This document shows positions 7,812-14,957 of a stretch of DNA of 25,014 nucleotides, piece after piece (the first letter of the stretch is position 1; each line of letters starts with the position of its first letter). The DNA comes from Chloracidobacterium sp. UBA3360 (lineage in GTDB: Bacteria; Acidobacteriota; Blastocatellia; Pyrinomonadales; Pyrinomonadaceae). The notes beneath the pieces were generated by a model. That model worked only from the letters and a program-made list of their open reading frames with translations, had not been told where the DNA came from and made no database searches. A program made the position numbers and the translations under genes. The DNA is taken from NCBI GenBank assembly GCA_002360555.1, contig DEQS01000031.1, positions 1-25,014 on the forward strand, read 5' to 3'.

Positions 7812-7842
7812 TTGCACGTCTCACCTCCGTTTCGTTTATAAT
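7812..7842 (+). promoter_or_regulatory. sigma-70-like promoter before the iPGM-like gene
   Basis: TTGCAC (7812-7817) and a perfect TATAAT (7837-7842) are separated by 19 bp, slightly longer than ideal. It lies in the 69-bp gap before the ATG at 7875, and the predicted leader is about 25 nt. Confidence 0.55.
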
Positions 7843-7874
7843 CAAAAAAGGCTTCTCTTTCGACAAGTCCCTAA

Positions 7875-9416
7875 ATGAGTTCAACAATCGCAATAAATCG
7901 GCGTCCGGTCGCACTCGTCATCCTTGATGGATGGGGCTTTGCACCGCGCACCGAGGGCAATGCGATCGCGATCGCCCACACGCCAAATTACGACAAGATC
8001 TGCGAACGCTTTCCAATGACAACGCTTGCCGCTGCCGGAACTGCGGTCGGGCAAATCGACGATCAGCCCGGAAGTGCCGAGGTCGGCCATCTCAATATCG
8101 GCACGGGACGTCGGGCTCAAACTGAGACTTCGCGGATAAGCGACGCCATCGCGTCGGACGATTTTAAGGAAAACGCTGTACTCAACCGAGCCTTTACTAA
8201 GGCAAAGGAAACTGGTGCCGCGATCCATCTGATCGGGCTTTTGAGCGACGGCGGGGTGCATTCATCGACCGAGAATCTGTTTGCTTTGCTGCGTCTAGCC
8301 AAATCGTACGGCCTGACAAAGGTCTATATCCACGGCATCCTCGACGGCCTAGATGTTGCTCCGCGAACGGCTGACATCTACGTCGAGGCTCTTGAGATAA
8401 AGCTTGCCGACATCGGCATCGGCGAGATCGCGACGCTTTGTGGACGCTTTTTTGCTATGGACAGTGCCGAGCGTTGGGAACGCACCGCTCGTGCATTTAC
8501 GATGCTCGTCCACGCCGAGGGCGAACGAACGAATGATGCCGTAAACGCCGTTCGCAACTCATTTCTACGCGGCATCTCGGATGAATTTATCTCGCCGATC
8601 ATTATTGAAAGATCACCTGACGTGCCCGTCGCTAAGGTTTGCAACGGAGATCTCGTCGTATTTTTTAATCATCGTGCCGACACGATGCGGCAACTTGTGC
8701 GGGCGTTATGCATTCCGGACGAATCGGTTTCGGCAAAGCCGATGCTCGATACGGTGTGCCTGACTGAATACGACCGTGCGTTCAATCTGCCGGCCGCGTT
8801 TCGTCAGGAGCCGGAAAAGGGAACACTTGCCGAGGTTTTGTCGTCGCTCCAGATCCCAAGTTTTAAGATCACGGAAAGCTCGCGATTTCCGCATCTGACC
8901 CATTTTTTTGACGGCGGTGCTGACCTGCAAGCTTATTTCGAGGAGCAGATACTAATTTCCGCAAACAGATCCGCAGACCAGCCCGAAAGCCAGAGCTTTA
9001 AGATCACTGATCGGCTCCTCAGCAGCCTAGAGATCTCGCCGAACGGAGTTTTTATAGCAAATATTCCGGCCGCCGGGATGATGGCCGAGACCGGCGATGT
9101 CAATAAAACGGTGGCCGCGATCCAATACATCGACACCTGCATCGGCGGAATTTGCGATACCGTGCAGCAAGCTGGCGGCGTCGTGATGATCACCTCCACG
9201 CACGGCAACTGCGAAGAAATGATCGACCTCGACAGCGGCGAAACGAGCGTTACCGCCACCGCGAATCCCGTTCCTTTTCATTACCTCGACGCAACTGCCA
9301 ATGGCACACGCCTACGCGACGACGGCTCGCTCTCTGACGTAGCCCCGACGATATTGAGTGTCCTAGGCATCAAAAAGCCCGACGAGATGACGGGCTCTGA
9401 CCTGAGAATGTTGTAA
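7875..9416 (+). CDS. iPGM (GpmI)-like protein with degenerate active site, probable pseudoenzyme
   Basis: 513 residues, the normal length and both-domain order of 2,3-bisphosphoglycerate-independent phosphoglycerate mutase. Recognisable signatures: ALVILDGWGFAP (Asp18), SAEVGHLNIGTGR, LSDGGVHS (His129), GRFFAMDSAERWER, FFNHRADTMRQL, THGNCEEM, ANPVPFH and DVAPTILSVLGI. Many catalytic positions differ from the family. The nucleophilic Ser of GNSEVGH is Ala68 (GSAEVGH). In the usual NPDMVGH motif, Asp is Gly401 and His is Glu405. Asp of ADHGNAE is Thr442. His of the TAHTTNPVP motif is Ala461. Only Asp18 and His443 of the seven metal ligands remain. Substrate positions also differ: DGRD is DGLD, MDR is MDS, the second Arg of FRPDR is Thr270, and the Lys of the EKYAH motif is Arg337. 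Mutase activity is therefore unlikely. The open frame and normal composition argue against simple decay. GT9 follows in the same frame. Confidence 0.85.
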   Translation: MSSTIAINRRPVALVILDGWGFAPRTEGNAIAIAHTPNYDKICERFPMTTLAAAGTAVGQIDDQPGSAEVGHLNIGTGRRAQTETSRISDAIASDDFKENAVLNRAFTKAKETGAAIHLIGLLSDGGVHSSTENLFALLRLAKSYGLTKVYIHGILDGLDVAPRTADIYVEALEIKLADIGIGEIATLCGRFFAMDSAERWERTARAFTMLVHAEGERTNDAVNAVRNSFLRGISDEFISPIIIERSPDVPVAKVCNGDLVVFFNHRADTMRQLVRALCIPDESVSAKPMLDTVCLTEYDRAFNLPAAFRQEPEKGTLAEVLSSLQIPSFKITESSRFPHLTHFFDGGADLQAYFEEQILISANRSADQPESQSFKITDRLLSSLEISPNGVFIANIPAAGMMAETGDVNKTVAAIQYIDTCIGGICDTVQQAGGVVMITSTHGNCEEMIDLDSGETSVTATANPVPFHYLDATANGTRLRDDGSLSDVAPTILSVLGIKKPDEMTGSDLRML

Positions 9417-9425
9417 AATATCGGC

Positions 9426-10427
9426 TTGGCTCAAGCTCATCCTCAATACAAAAATATTCTCGTCATCCACTTCGGCCAGTTGGGCGACGTCGTGCTCGGA
9501 TTGCCCGCACTCAGAGCGATCCGTGATCATTTTGCGGACGCCAAAATAACGGTAATGTCCGGCACATCTACCGAGGAGATGATTCGTATCGGTGATGTCG
9601 CGGACGAGCAGATCGCGATAGACCGCGTGAAATTGCGCGACGGTAACAGGTTTGAGTCGATCGCTGAGATGGGCCGGATACTAAAAGATGTTCGGCGCCG
9701 CAAATTTGATCTCGTCATTGACCTTAACAGTTTGTACGAGACTAATCTGCTCGGGTTTCTCTCCGGTGCGAAGCATCGATTATTTGCAAACCGTGATCGC
9801 CGTTCGATAGACCGGCTCTCAAATTTTCCCGTCAAGCCGCCCACAGAAGACAAAACCAAACATCATACTGACCGCTATCTTGCTGTTCTTGAGGCATTGG
9901 GGCTTAACAACCTAGACCGCACGGTCACGATAACGCCTCCAGCCGAAAGCGTTGAGAATGCCAGGTCGTATTTGAAAGAACGTGGCATCGAAAACAAGAC
10001 ACTGATCGGGCTGTTTCTCGGGGCCGGACATCCGACGAGGCGGTGGAGTATTGAGAACTTTGTCGAGGTCGCCGAGCGGCTTTCAAAAGATGCGCGTTAT
10101 CAGGTACTCATATTCCTCGGCCCGGAGGAGCGCGATCTCCGTGACGGGCTCGACGAGTTATTTGGCGACACGGCGATCGTGGTCGATGAAATGCCGCTTA
10201 GCGATTTTCTCGCGATGCTGTCTTTTCTAACCGTGCTAGTCGTCGGCGACACCGGCCCGATGCATCTTGGGGCTGTCGCCGGGACGGGTATAGTTTTGCT
10301 TTCAGAGATCAGTTCGCCGACGTTCTTTCGACCGTTGATCAATAATTTGCGGGTGCTCGACGACCGTCCGCTCGTTCAAATAACGGTCGATCAGGTCGTA
10401 AGTGCGGTGTCGGAACTCGCCAATTAA
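9426..10427 (+). CDS. glycosyltransferase family 9 (heptosyltransferase-like)
   Basis: 333 residues. The N-terminal Rossmann domain opens KNILVIHFGQLGDVVLGLPALRAIR, the classic GT9 start. The C-terminal domain carries GLFLGAGHPTRRWSIENF and the nucleotide-sugar motif VVGDTGPMHLGAVAGTG. The family (WaaC/WaaF/WaaQ type) adds heptose or similar sugars to lipopolysaccharide at the cytoplasmic face of the inner membrane; the actual sugar is not determinable. The start is TTG at 9426, 9 bp after the previous stop. No ATG or GTG fits the conserved N-terminus and the ribosome binding site is weak. The frame is the same as that of the upstream iPGM-like gene, separated only by one TAA and three sense codons. 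Confidence 0.88.
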   Translation: MAQAHPQYKNILVIHFGQLGDVVLGLPALRAIRDHFADAKITVMSGTSTEEMIRIGDVADEQIAIDRVKLRDGNRFESIAEMGRILKDVRRRKFDLVIDLNSLYETNLLGFLSGAKHRLFANRDRRSIDRLSNFPVKPPTEDKTKHHTDRYLAVLEALGLNNLDRTVTITPPAESVENARSYLKERGIENKTLIGLFLGAGHPTRRWSIENFVEVAERLSKDARYQVLIFLGPEERDLRDGLDELFGDTAIVVDEMPLSDFLAMLSFLTVLVVGDTGPMHLGAVAGTGIVLLSEISSPTFFRPLINNLRVLDDRPLVQITVDQVVSAVSELAN

Positions 10428-10457
10428 CATGTCGATCGGCATTTCGAACATTGCTGA

Positions 10458-10486
10458 TTTTCACCCGCCAGCTTTTTCTCTATAAT
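10458..10486 (+). promoter_or_regulatory. sigma-70-like promoter before tdk
   Basis: TTTTCA (10458-10463) and a perfect TATAAT (10481-10486) with a 17-bp spacer, located in the 90-bp gap before the thymidine kinase ATG at 10518. Confidence 0.5.
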
Positions 10487-10517
10487 TGTCTTTCGAATAC
10501 ATGATCGGTAAAGAAAT

Positions 10518-11141
10518 ATGGTTGAAGAATTTGCGTTCGACAATGCAGACGAACGCCGCAAGGTGCGTCATAACGGAACAGGCTGGATCGAGGTGATCGC
10601 CGGGTCGATGTTTTCGGGTAAATCCGAAGAACTCATCCGCCGTCTGACGCGGGCGCGTATCGCTCGGCAAAAGGTTCAGGTTTTCAAACCGGGTATCGAC
10701 GTACGATATTCGGACGAAGAGATCGCGTCGCACTCAGGTCAAAAACATTTATCGATCCCTGTCTCAGACACAGCGGCGATGATGGAGCACGTTCACGACG
10801 ACACAGAGGTCGTCGGCATCGACGAAGCGCAGTTTTTTGACATGGCGATCATCGCCGCCGTCAACGAACTCGCGGAACGCGGCAAACGCGTTATCGTCGC
10901 CGGGCTCGATCAAGACTACACCGGAAAGCCCTTTGAGCCGATGCCGCAACTGCTGTCGGTCGCCGAATTTATCACAAAAACCCACGCCATCTGCGTCAAA
11001 TGTGGTGCGACGGCCAATTACTCACAACGAACCGTCGAATCCGACGCCCGCGTCGAGGTTGGTGCGAGCGACAAATATGAGGCACGATGCCGCAAATGCT
11101 TTGTGCCGCACGCCGACGCTCCGACACTCCACGACGACTAA
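10518..11141 (+). CDS. tdk: thymidine kinase (type II)
   Basis: 207 residues. It phosphorylates thymidine to dTMP with ATP in the pyrimidine salvage pathway (cytoplasm). The P-loop is GSMFSGKSEEL (29-39). The Walker B/catalytic segment is GIDEAQFFD (100-108), with Glu103 as the likely base. GLDQDYTGKPFEPMPQLL matches the family, and the lasso zinc site is built by two pairs, CVKC (159-162) and CRKC (191-194). Compared with standard enzymes, which start near the GWIEVI strand, this one has about 20 extra acidic/basic residues at the N-terminus; no internal ATG allows a shorter form before the P-loop. It has its own promoter and is followed 12 bp later by a strong terminator. Confidence 0.96.
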   Translation: MVEEFAFDNADERRKVRHNGTGWIEVIAGSMFSGKSEELIRRLTRARIARQKVQVFKPGIDVRYSDEEIASHSGQKHLSIPVSDTAAMMEHVHDDTEVVGIDEAQFFDMAIIAAVNELAERGKRVIVAGLDQDYTGKPFEPMPQLLSVAEFITKTHAICVKCGATANYSQRTVESDARVEVGASDKYEARCRKCFVPHADAPTLHDD

Positions 11142-11153
11142 ACTCCAAATTAA

Positions 11154-11188
11154 AAAAAGCCCGCCGATGGAGCGGGCTTTTTCTTTTC
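11154..11188 (+). terminator. rho-independent terminator, probably bidirectional
   Basis: An 11-bp stem (A-rich AAAAAGCCCGC pairing with GCGGGCTTTTT) encloses a 7-nt loop and is followed by TTCTTTTC. The A-run on the left gives a U-run when read from the other strand, so it can also serve the convergent gene that ends at 11199. Confidence 0.9.
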
Positions 11189-11198
11189 TGTCAAACGA

Positions 11199-11843
11199 CT
11201 ACTTAACCGCTTTCATCGAATAAAGTATCGCGGTGAAATCGTCCGTGTGCTTGTTGAAATTTGTGCCCTTGGTCGAGGTCATCACATTTAACTGCTGTGT
11301 CTGGCCGAGGTATTTACGGTACGCGATCCACTGATGGCGTCGCGGATCGTCCTTTCCCTCGGGCGGTGCTTCGGTAAATTCGACACCTTGGATGCCGTCG
11401 ATCTCGACCATCTTGACCGACTCGTATTTACCGTTCTTTAGCTGCTGCATCGCCTGATCGTAATAGGCCTTGAGGCTGATCTCAGCAGGGAAATTGTCTC
11501 CGAGCACGGAAATATTTACGAGCAAAAACGCATTATCCGGCGAGCTGTAGTTAAAGCTCTCCTTCTTTACATCCATCTTTTTCCAACCCGCCGGCAGTTT
11601 CCACGCGAGTCCCTGATCGTCCCACTTTGTCTCGGTGCCGCCGTCAATTATCGCCTGCTGCGCGGCGTTTGGCTTTGCCTTTTCCGCGGTTGACGACGAT
11701 GACGAGGTCGATGACGAGTTTGAGCCGGTCGTCGTCGTATTCGTGTTGCTGCCGCCCGAGCCGGTCAGGCCTTTTAGTTTGTCGCCCAGTCCGCAAAACG
11801 TCAGGGCAAATGTGATCATTCCCAATGTAAGTATCGATTTCAT
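11199..11843 (-). CDS. secreted or lipid-anchored protein with Ser/Thr linker, DcrB/PsbP-like domain possible
   Basis: 214 residues. A hydrophobic N-terminus runs to LTFCGLGD (Cys17). The residue before Cys is Phe, so the lipobox is imperfect. A low-complexity Gly/Asn/Ser/Thr stretch (about 28-53) follows, then a folded domain from about 65 on, opening TKWDDQGLAWKLPAGWKK, with alternating strands and FLLVNISVLGD. The domain layout recalls small DcrB/PsbP-like lipoproteins (a user-visible lead, not a firm match). The start is supported by GGAGG 7 bp before the ATG. It is the second gene of a minus-strand pair, 31 bp after the DUF4436-like gene, and ends at the shared terminator of tdk. Function unknown. 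Confidence 0.72.
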   Translation of the reverse strand: MKSILTLGMITFALTFCGLGDKLKGLTGSGGSNTNTTTTGSNSSSTSSSSSTAEKAKPNAAQQAIIDGGTETKWDDQGLAWKLPAGWKKMDVKKESFNYSSPDNAFLLVNISVLGDNFPAEISLKAYYDQAMQQLKNGKYESVKMVEIDGIQGVEFTEAPPEGKDDPRRHQWIAYRKYLGQTQQLNVMTSTKGTNFNKHTDDFTAILYSMKAVK

Positions 11844-11874
11844 TTAATAGCCTCCGTATATAAACTTGAAAAAC

Positions 11875-12819
11875 CTATTTCGCCGGCCGCAGCACCCACG
11901 CGATGAGACACGCGAGCAAGCAAACCCCGACAATAATTTCGCACCAGATGTACGACATAAAATCGCTATAGACGCCGATCGGCGGCACGTTTGGCTGCGA
12001 ATTGCGGATCGCGTAAAAGCCGAACAGCATCGCGCCCATGAACGAGAACATCGCGATCTCGACCTTGCGTCCGCGCATGAACAGGCTGATTACGAGGAAC
12101 AGGATCCCGATCGTCAGCACCCACGTCAGCACCGACACGAACATCGACACAAACACCACCGTGCCCGAACGCTCGATCTTGGTCTCGATGCCGACAAAAT
12201 CTATCTCGGAGTATTTCGCATTTGCCGCTTCGATCTTATAACCGGGGATCGAGCCCAGGAAATCGACCGAGATCGCGAGTTCGAGATCGTCGTCGTCAGC
12301 CTTTGCCGGAGCCTCGGCGGTTTCGCCGTCAGCAGTTTCTTTTGGAGCTGGGGCCGTCGCCGGTTTCTTGTCGTCAACTTTCCCTTTGGTGATATAGATG
12401 TTGATGTCGGCGACGTATTTATCAAAAGGATATTGCGTCGCCTGGCCTTCGTGCATGTTAAAAACGGCCTCGACGGGGGTCATCAGCTTGCCCTTGGCAA
12501 AATCGATCTCTTGCTTGCCGTTCGCACTGTTGACGTACAGTTTTAGCTCCTGCTTGAGCGTTCCGTCCTCAGCCAACAGATTCTCGCTCGGCGTGAACTC
12601 AAACCTCGCCGACGCATCGCCCTTGATCGGGTCGATCGACATCAGCTTTACATGCGTATCGATATGGCTCGCCTCTTTGTCGCCCTGCTGCGATATATCT
12701 ATCACCTTTTGCCCGCTCTCGGCGTTAAAAACGCTGAGCGTATAAAACATCGCCGCCCCCACGATCGCAAGCACAATGACACCAACGATCACCTCTTTTG
12801 CCGAGATCTTATCTGACAT
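11875..12819 (-). CDS. DUF4436-like integral membrane protein
   Basis: 314 residues. One N-terminal membrane segment (about 9-30) precedes an extracytoplasmic beta-rich domain (about 35-215). Three further membrane segments follow at about 222-247, 254-271 and 289-310. YPFDKYVAD (130-138) and the QPNVPPIGVYSDF segment (275-287) before the last helix fit the DUF4436 family as I know it from actinobacterial proteins. The extracytoplasmic domain is interrupted by a charged, low-complexity loop rich in Lys, Ala, Pro and Asp (about 146-178). The start is supported by AAAGGAG upstream of the ATG. Its gene leads a minus-strand pair with the downstream lipoprotein-like gene and is divergent from the ARPP-1-like gene. 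Function is unknown in the family. Confidence 0.75.
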   Translation of the reverse strand: MSDKISAKEVIVGVIVLAIVGAAMFYTLSVFNAESGQKVIDISQQGDKEASHIDTHVKLMSIDPIKGDASARFEFTPSENLLAEDGTLKQELKLYVNSANGKQEIDFAKGKLMTPVEAVFNMHEGQATQYPFDKYVADINIYITKGKVDDKKPATAPAPKETADGETAEAPAKADDDDLELAISVDFLGSIPGYKIEAANAKYSEIDFVGIETKIERSGTVVFVSMFVSVLTWVLTIGILFLVISLFMRGRKVEIAMFSFMGAMLFGFYAIRNSQPNVPPIGVYSDFMSYIWCEIIVGVCLLACLIAWVLRPAK

Positions 12820-13002
12820 AAATAGACTGCTCCTTTCGATTTTTTATTGCCGCTGAAACTGCTGACGGATTGCAGACATTTTAACCCAAGTTCGCGAATT
12901 GCGGTAATGAGTTGCAAGAAGTAATCGACACGGCCGTTCCAAATACATAAGGCGACGCTCTCCCGAGCACAATTTAAGTATTTTTTTCTAAGGAGTTGTT
13001 AT

Positions 13003-14010
13003 ATGAATACAAGACTAAAGATCGGCATTTTGTCGATAATTGCGTTGATCTCGGGTGTGGCTTCGACGGCGACGGCACAGAGTGGTGGCTACAAGATCTC
13101 GGCACCGTACACTTACAAAAATCTCTCCATTTTTCTCATCCACGGCAAGGACGAATCGAAAAAGACCAACATGATGACGCTGCAAGAGGCGATGGAGCGA
13201 AAGCTGTTCAAGGTCTATGAGACGTCGGAGGTCAATGAGCTGGAGGTCGAGAACCTGTCAAAAGAGCAGGACGTGTTTATCCAGTCCGGCGACATTGTCA
13301 AGGGCGGCAAACAGGACCGCGTGCTAGCAGTCAGCATCATCATCCCGGCACGGTCTGGGCGTGTAAAGATCGAGGCTTTTTGCGTCGAATCGGGCCGTTG
13401 GGAAAAGCGTGGCAATGAGGACTCAAAACAATTTACCAGCTCAAATGACCGCATCGTCACACGCGACCTAAAGATCGCGGCTAACGCGTCGCGTTCGCAG
13501 ACTGAGGTTTGGAGCAAGGTGTCTGAGGCGCAAGCAAGCCTTGGGCAGAATGTGGGCGGGACGGTAAACGCGTCTGATTCGGCATCGAGTCTGCAACTGA
13601 GCCTTGAGAATCGCAAGGTCGTTGCCAATGTCGATGAGTACATCAAAAAACTCAGCAGCATCATCGATGGCAAATCAGACGTGATCGGCTATGCGTTCGC
13701 GATAAACGGCCAGATAAACAGTGCGGATATCTTTGTGTCGAACTCGCTGTTCAAAAAGCTTTGGCAAAAAAATCTAAAGGCGACCGCGACCGAAGCGGTT
13801 GCCGCCCAACGCGGCGTACGGCTTGCCGACGAGGTCAAAGCGGACGCGGTGAAAGGCTTTATTACCGATTCCGACAAAGCAAAACCAACCGAACGTGCGA
13901 CCGGCGGAGCCCGCCTCGTCAAACGTGAGGACAAGGATAACGTGATGATCGAGGCCGTGGACGATAAATCAAAGGTCGTCGTTCACAAAACCTATGTCAG
14001 GAAAAACTAA
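13003..14010 (+). CDS. secreted ARPP-1/DUF6569-like protein
   Basis: 335 residues. The signal peptide (1-25, STATA|Q) has a type I cleavage site, so the protein is exported. The rest resembles the DUF6569/ARPP-1 domain: YKNLSIFLIHGKDE, MTLQEAMERKLFKVYETSEVN, LSKEQDVFIQSGDIVKGGKQDR, then FCVESGRWEKRG, a region with SLQLSLENRKV, and DVIGYAFAINGQINSADIF. The family is little characterised; the name derives from computational work linking such domains to ADP-ribosylation-related neighbourhoods, which are not seen here. The C-terminal tail (about 265-335) is charged and looks flexible. AAGGAG (12990-12995) sits 7 bp before the ATG. A double hairpin follows the stop. Confidence 0.75.
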   Translation: MNTRLKIGILSIIALISGVASTATAQSGGYKISAPYTYKNLSIFLIHGKDESKKTNMMTLQEAMERKLFKVYETSEVNELEVENLSKEQDVFIQSGDIVKGGKQDRVLAVSIIIPARSGRVKIEAFCVESGRWEKRGNEDSKQFTSSNDRIVTRDLKIAANASRSQTEVWSKVSEAQASLGQNVGGTVNASDSASSLQLSLENRKVVANVDEYIKKLSSIIDGKSDVIGYAFAINGQINSADIFVSNSLFKKLWQKNLKATATEAVAAQRGVRLADEVKADAVKGFITDSDKAKPTERATGGARLVKREDKDNVMIEAVDDKSKVVVHKTYVRKN

Positions 14011-14012
14011 AG

Positions 14013-14044
14013 TTTGACCGTTGGGTTCCAACCCAAAGGTCGAA
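14013..14044 (+). repeat. inverted repeat (hairpin) just after the ARPP-1-like gene
   Basis: GACC-g-TTGGGTT, a CC loop, then AACCCAA-a-GGTC forms a stem of about 12-15 bp with one mismatch, immediately 3' of the stop codon. It has no U-tract of its own; a true terminator follows. It could stabilise the 3' end of the message. Confidence 0.7.
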
Positions 14045-14046
14045 AC

Positions 14047-14120
14047 GCGTCCCTCGCCCAAACGTGTGCGGCAACGTCGCTGTACCACACACGCAGAAGC
14101 GAGGGGCGCTTTTATTTTTT
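14047..14120 (+). terminator. terminator with branched hairpin, shared by convergent genes
   Basis: GCGTCCCTCGC (14047-14057) pairs with GCGAGGGGCGC (14099-14109), with one G-U pair. The long loop holds an inner stem, CGTGTG with CACACG (14063-14068 and 14088-14093). TTTTATTTTTT follows. The U-tract overlaps the stop codon of the minus-strand gene that ends at 14112. Confidence 0.75.
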
Positions 14121-14957
14121 GTTCGCTGTGGGCGGCTTGCGTACGAACACTCCCAGCAGTTTGGGCTCAACGAGCAGATCACGGCCGCTGGTGTCCCGTT
14201 TCCAAACAAATTTCTTTTGAGCAGCGGGCGGCGGCAGAATGTTAGTCGTTGGGTCTTCGTGATCCGTCAGAAACGGATATTTTGTCAGGCTTGCAAAACG
14301 TATCTCACGGGTGCCTGAGACCGTATCGATGTTCCAGAGTTTGACGAGTTTGTCTCCGTTTACATCATCCGGTGCAAGATCGTAGGACCCGATGACCGTC
14401 CGTTTGTCCGGCGAAATTGCGAGAACATAGGTCACCGGGGATGAGCTATTGGGGTCGTCCGCCCATGGCATCCCTTTGACGGGGATGGTTTCCCCGGTTA
14501 CGACGTTGTAGTACATTTTTCGAAACAGCAGCCAGTGCCCCTCGTCATTTATCCAAACGCTGCCGAGCCCCTCGTCAAGCTTGACGACCTCGGGCTGATC
14601 GTTACTGATCTTGATGAGATAGGTGTAACGGTAATTTTCGGACGCGTTGCTGGTGCAGCGGAGCATCTCGATATCCGGATTTGGGCTCAGATCGCACCAG
14701 TTGATGCGGTCGGCGAGCTTTGGGTCGCCGGGCGGCTCCCATTCCTTACCGTTAAAAAAGAAATAGTGCGTGACGTCGCGAAAAGCATATTGATCGCCGA
14801 TCCGAAGAGCGTTAATACCCTTTGAAAATCTCAGCCGCCCGCGTTCCACGTTTGGAGCGTCTTTATCAACCGGAGACTCGTTAGTCCGCGTGCAGCCGGT
14901 GACCATCGCCAGTCCGACGATCATTACAATAAAAATATCAGTCAGAGAGCGCCTCAT
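14112..14957 (-). CDS. lipoprotein of unknown function, coupled to uvrC
   Basis: 281 residues. The signal peptide ends in a good lipobox (VTGC, Cys22). The mature part shows WD/Tol-like strand patterns (for example GLGSVWINDEGHWLLFRKMYY and YVLAISPDKRTVIGSYDLAP, then VKLWNIDTVSGTREIRFAS), suggesting a partial beta-propeller, but I cannot name a family. Its ATG overlaps the TGA stop of uvrC by four bases (ATGA), so translation is probably coupled to uvrC, although an envelope lipoprotein and a DNA repair enzyme have no evident shared role. The 3' end lies in the convergent terminator. Confidence 0.72.
   Translation of the reverse strand: MRRSLTDIFIVMIVGLAMVTGCTRTNESPVDKDAPNVERGRLRFSKGINALRIGDQYAFRDVTHYFFFNGKEWEPPGDPKLADRINWCDLSPNPDIEMLRCTSNASENYRYTYLIKISNDQPEVVKLDEGLGSVWINDEGHWLLFRKMYYNVVTGETIPVKGMPWADDPNSSSPVTYVLAISPDKRTVIGSYDLAPDDVNGDKLVKLWNIDTVSGTREIRFASLTKYPFLTDHEDPTTNILPPPAAQKKFVWKRDTSGRDLLVEPKLLGVFVRKPPTANKK

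Noticed and set aside
7959..7975. GCGATCGC octamer resembling the cyanobacterial HIP1 repeat
   Set aside because: I noted it only here, in coding sequence rich in GATC-containing codons. No evidence of an iterated element.
11866..12546. Long plus-strand open frame (226 codons) rich in Arg, Asp and His
   Set aside because: It lies opposite the DUF4436-like gene, which has membrane helices, a ribosome binding site and family motifs. The Arg/Asp/His-rich composition is typical of an antisense shadow frame.
12820..13002. Divergent gap between DUF4436-like and ARPP-1-like genes, searched for a riboswitch or small RNA
   Set aside because: No clear hairpin series or terminator was seen. Only ribosome binding sites and a weak minus-strand -10 (ATTTTA at 12878-12883) are visible, so no feature was called.
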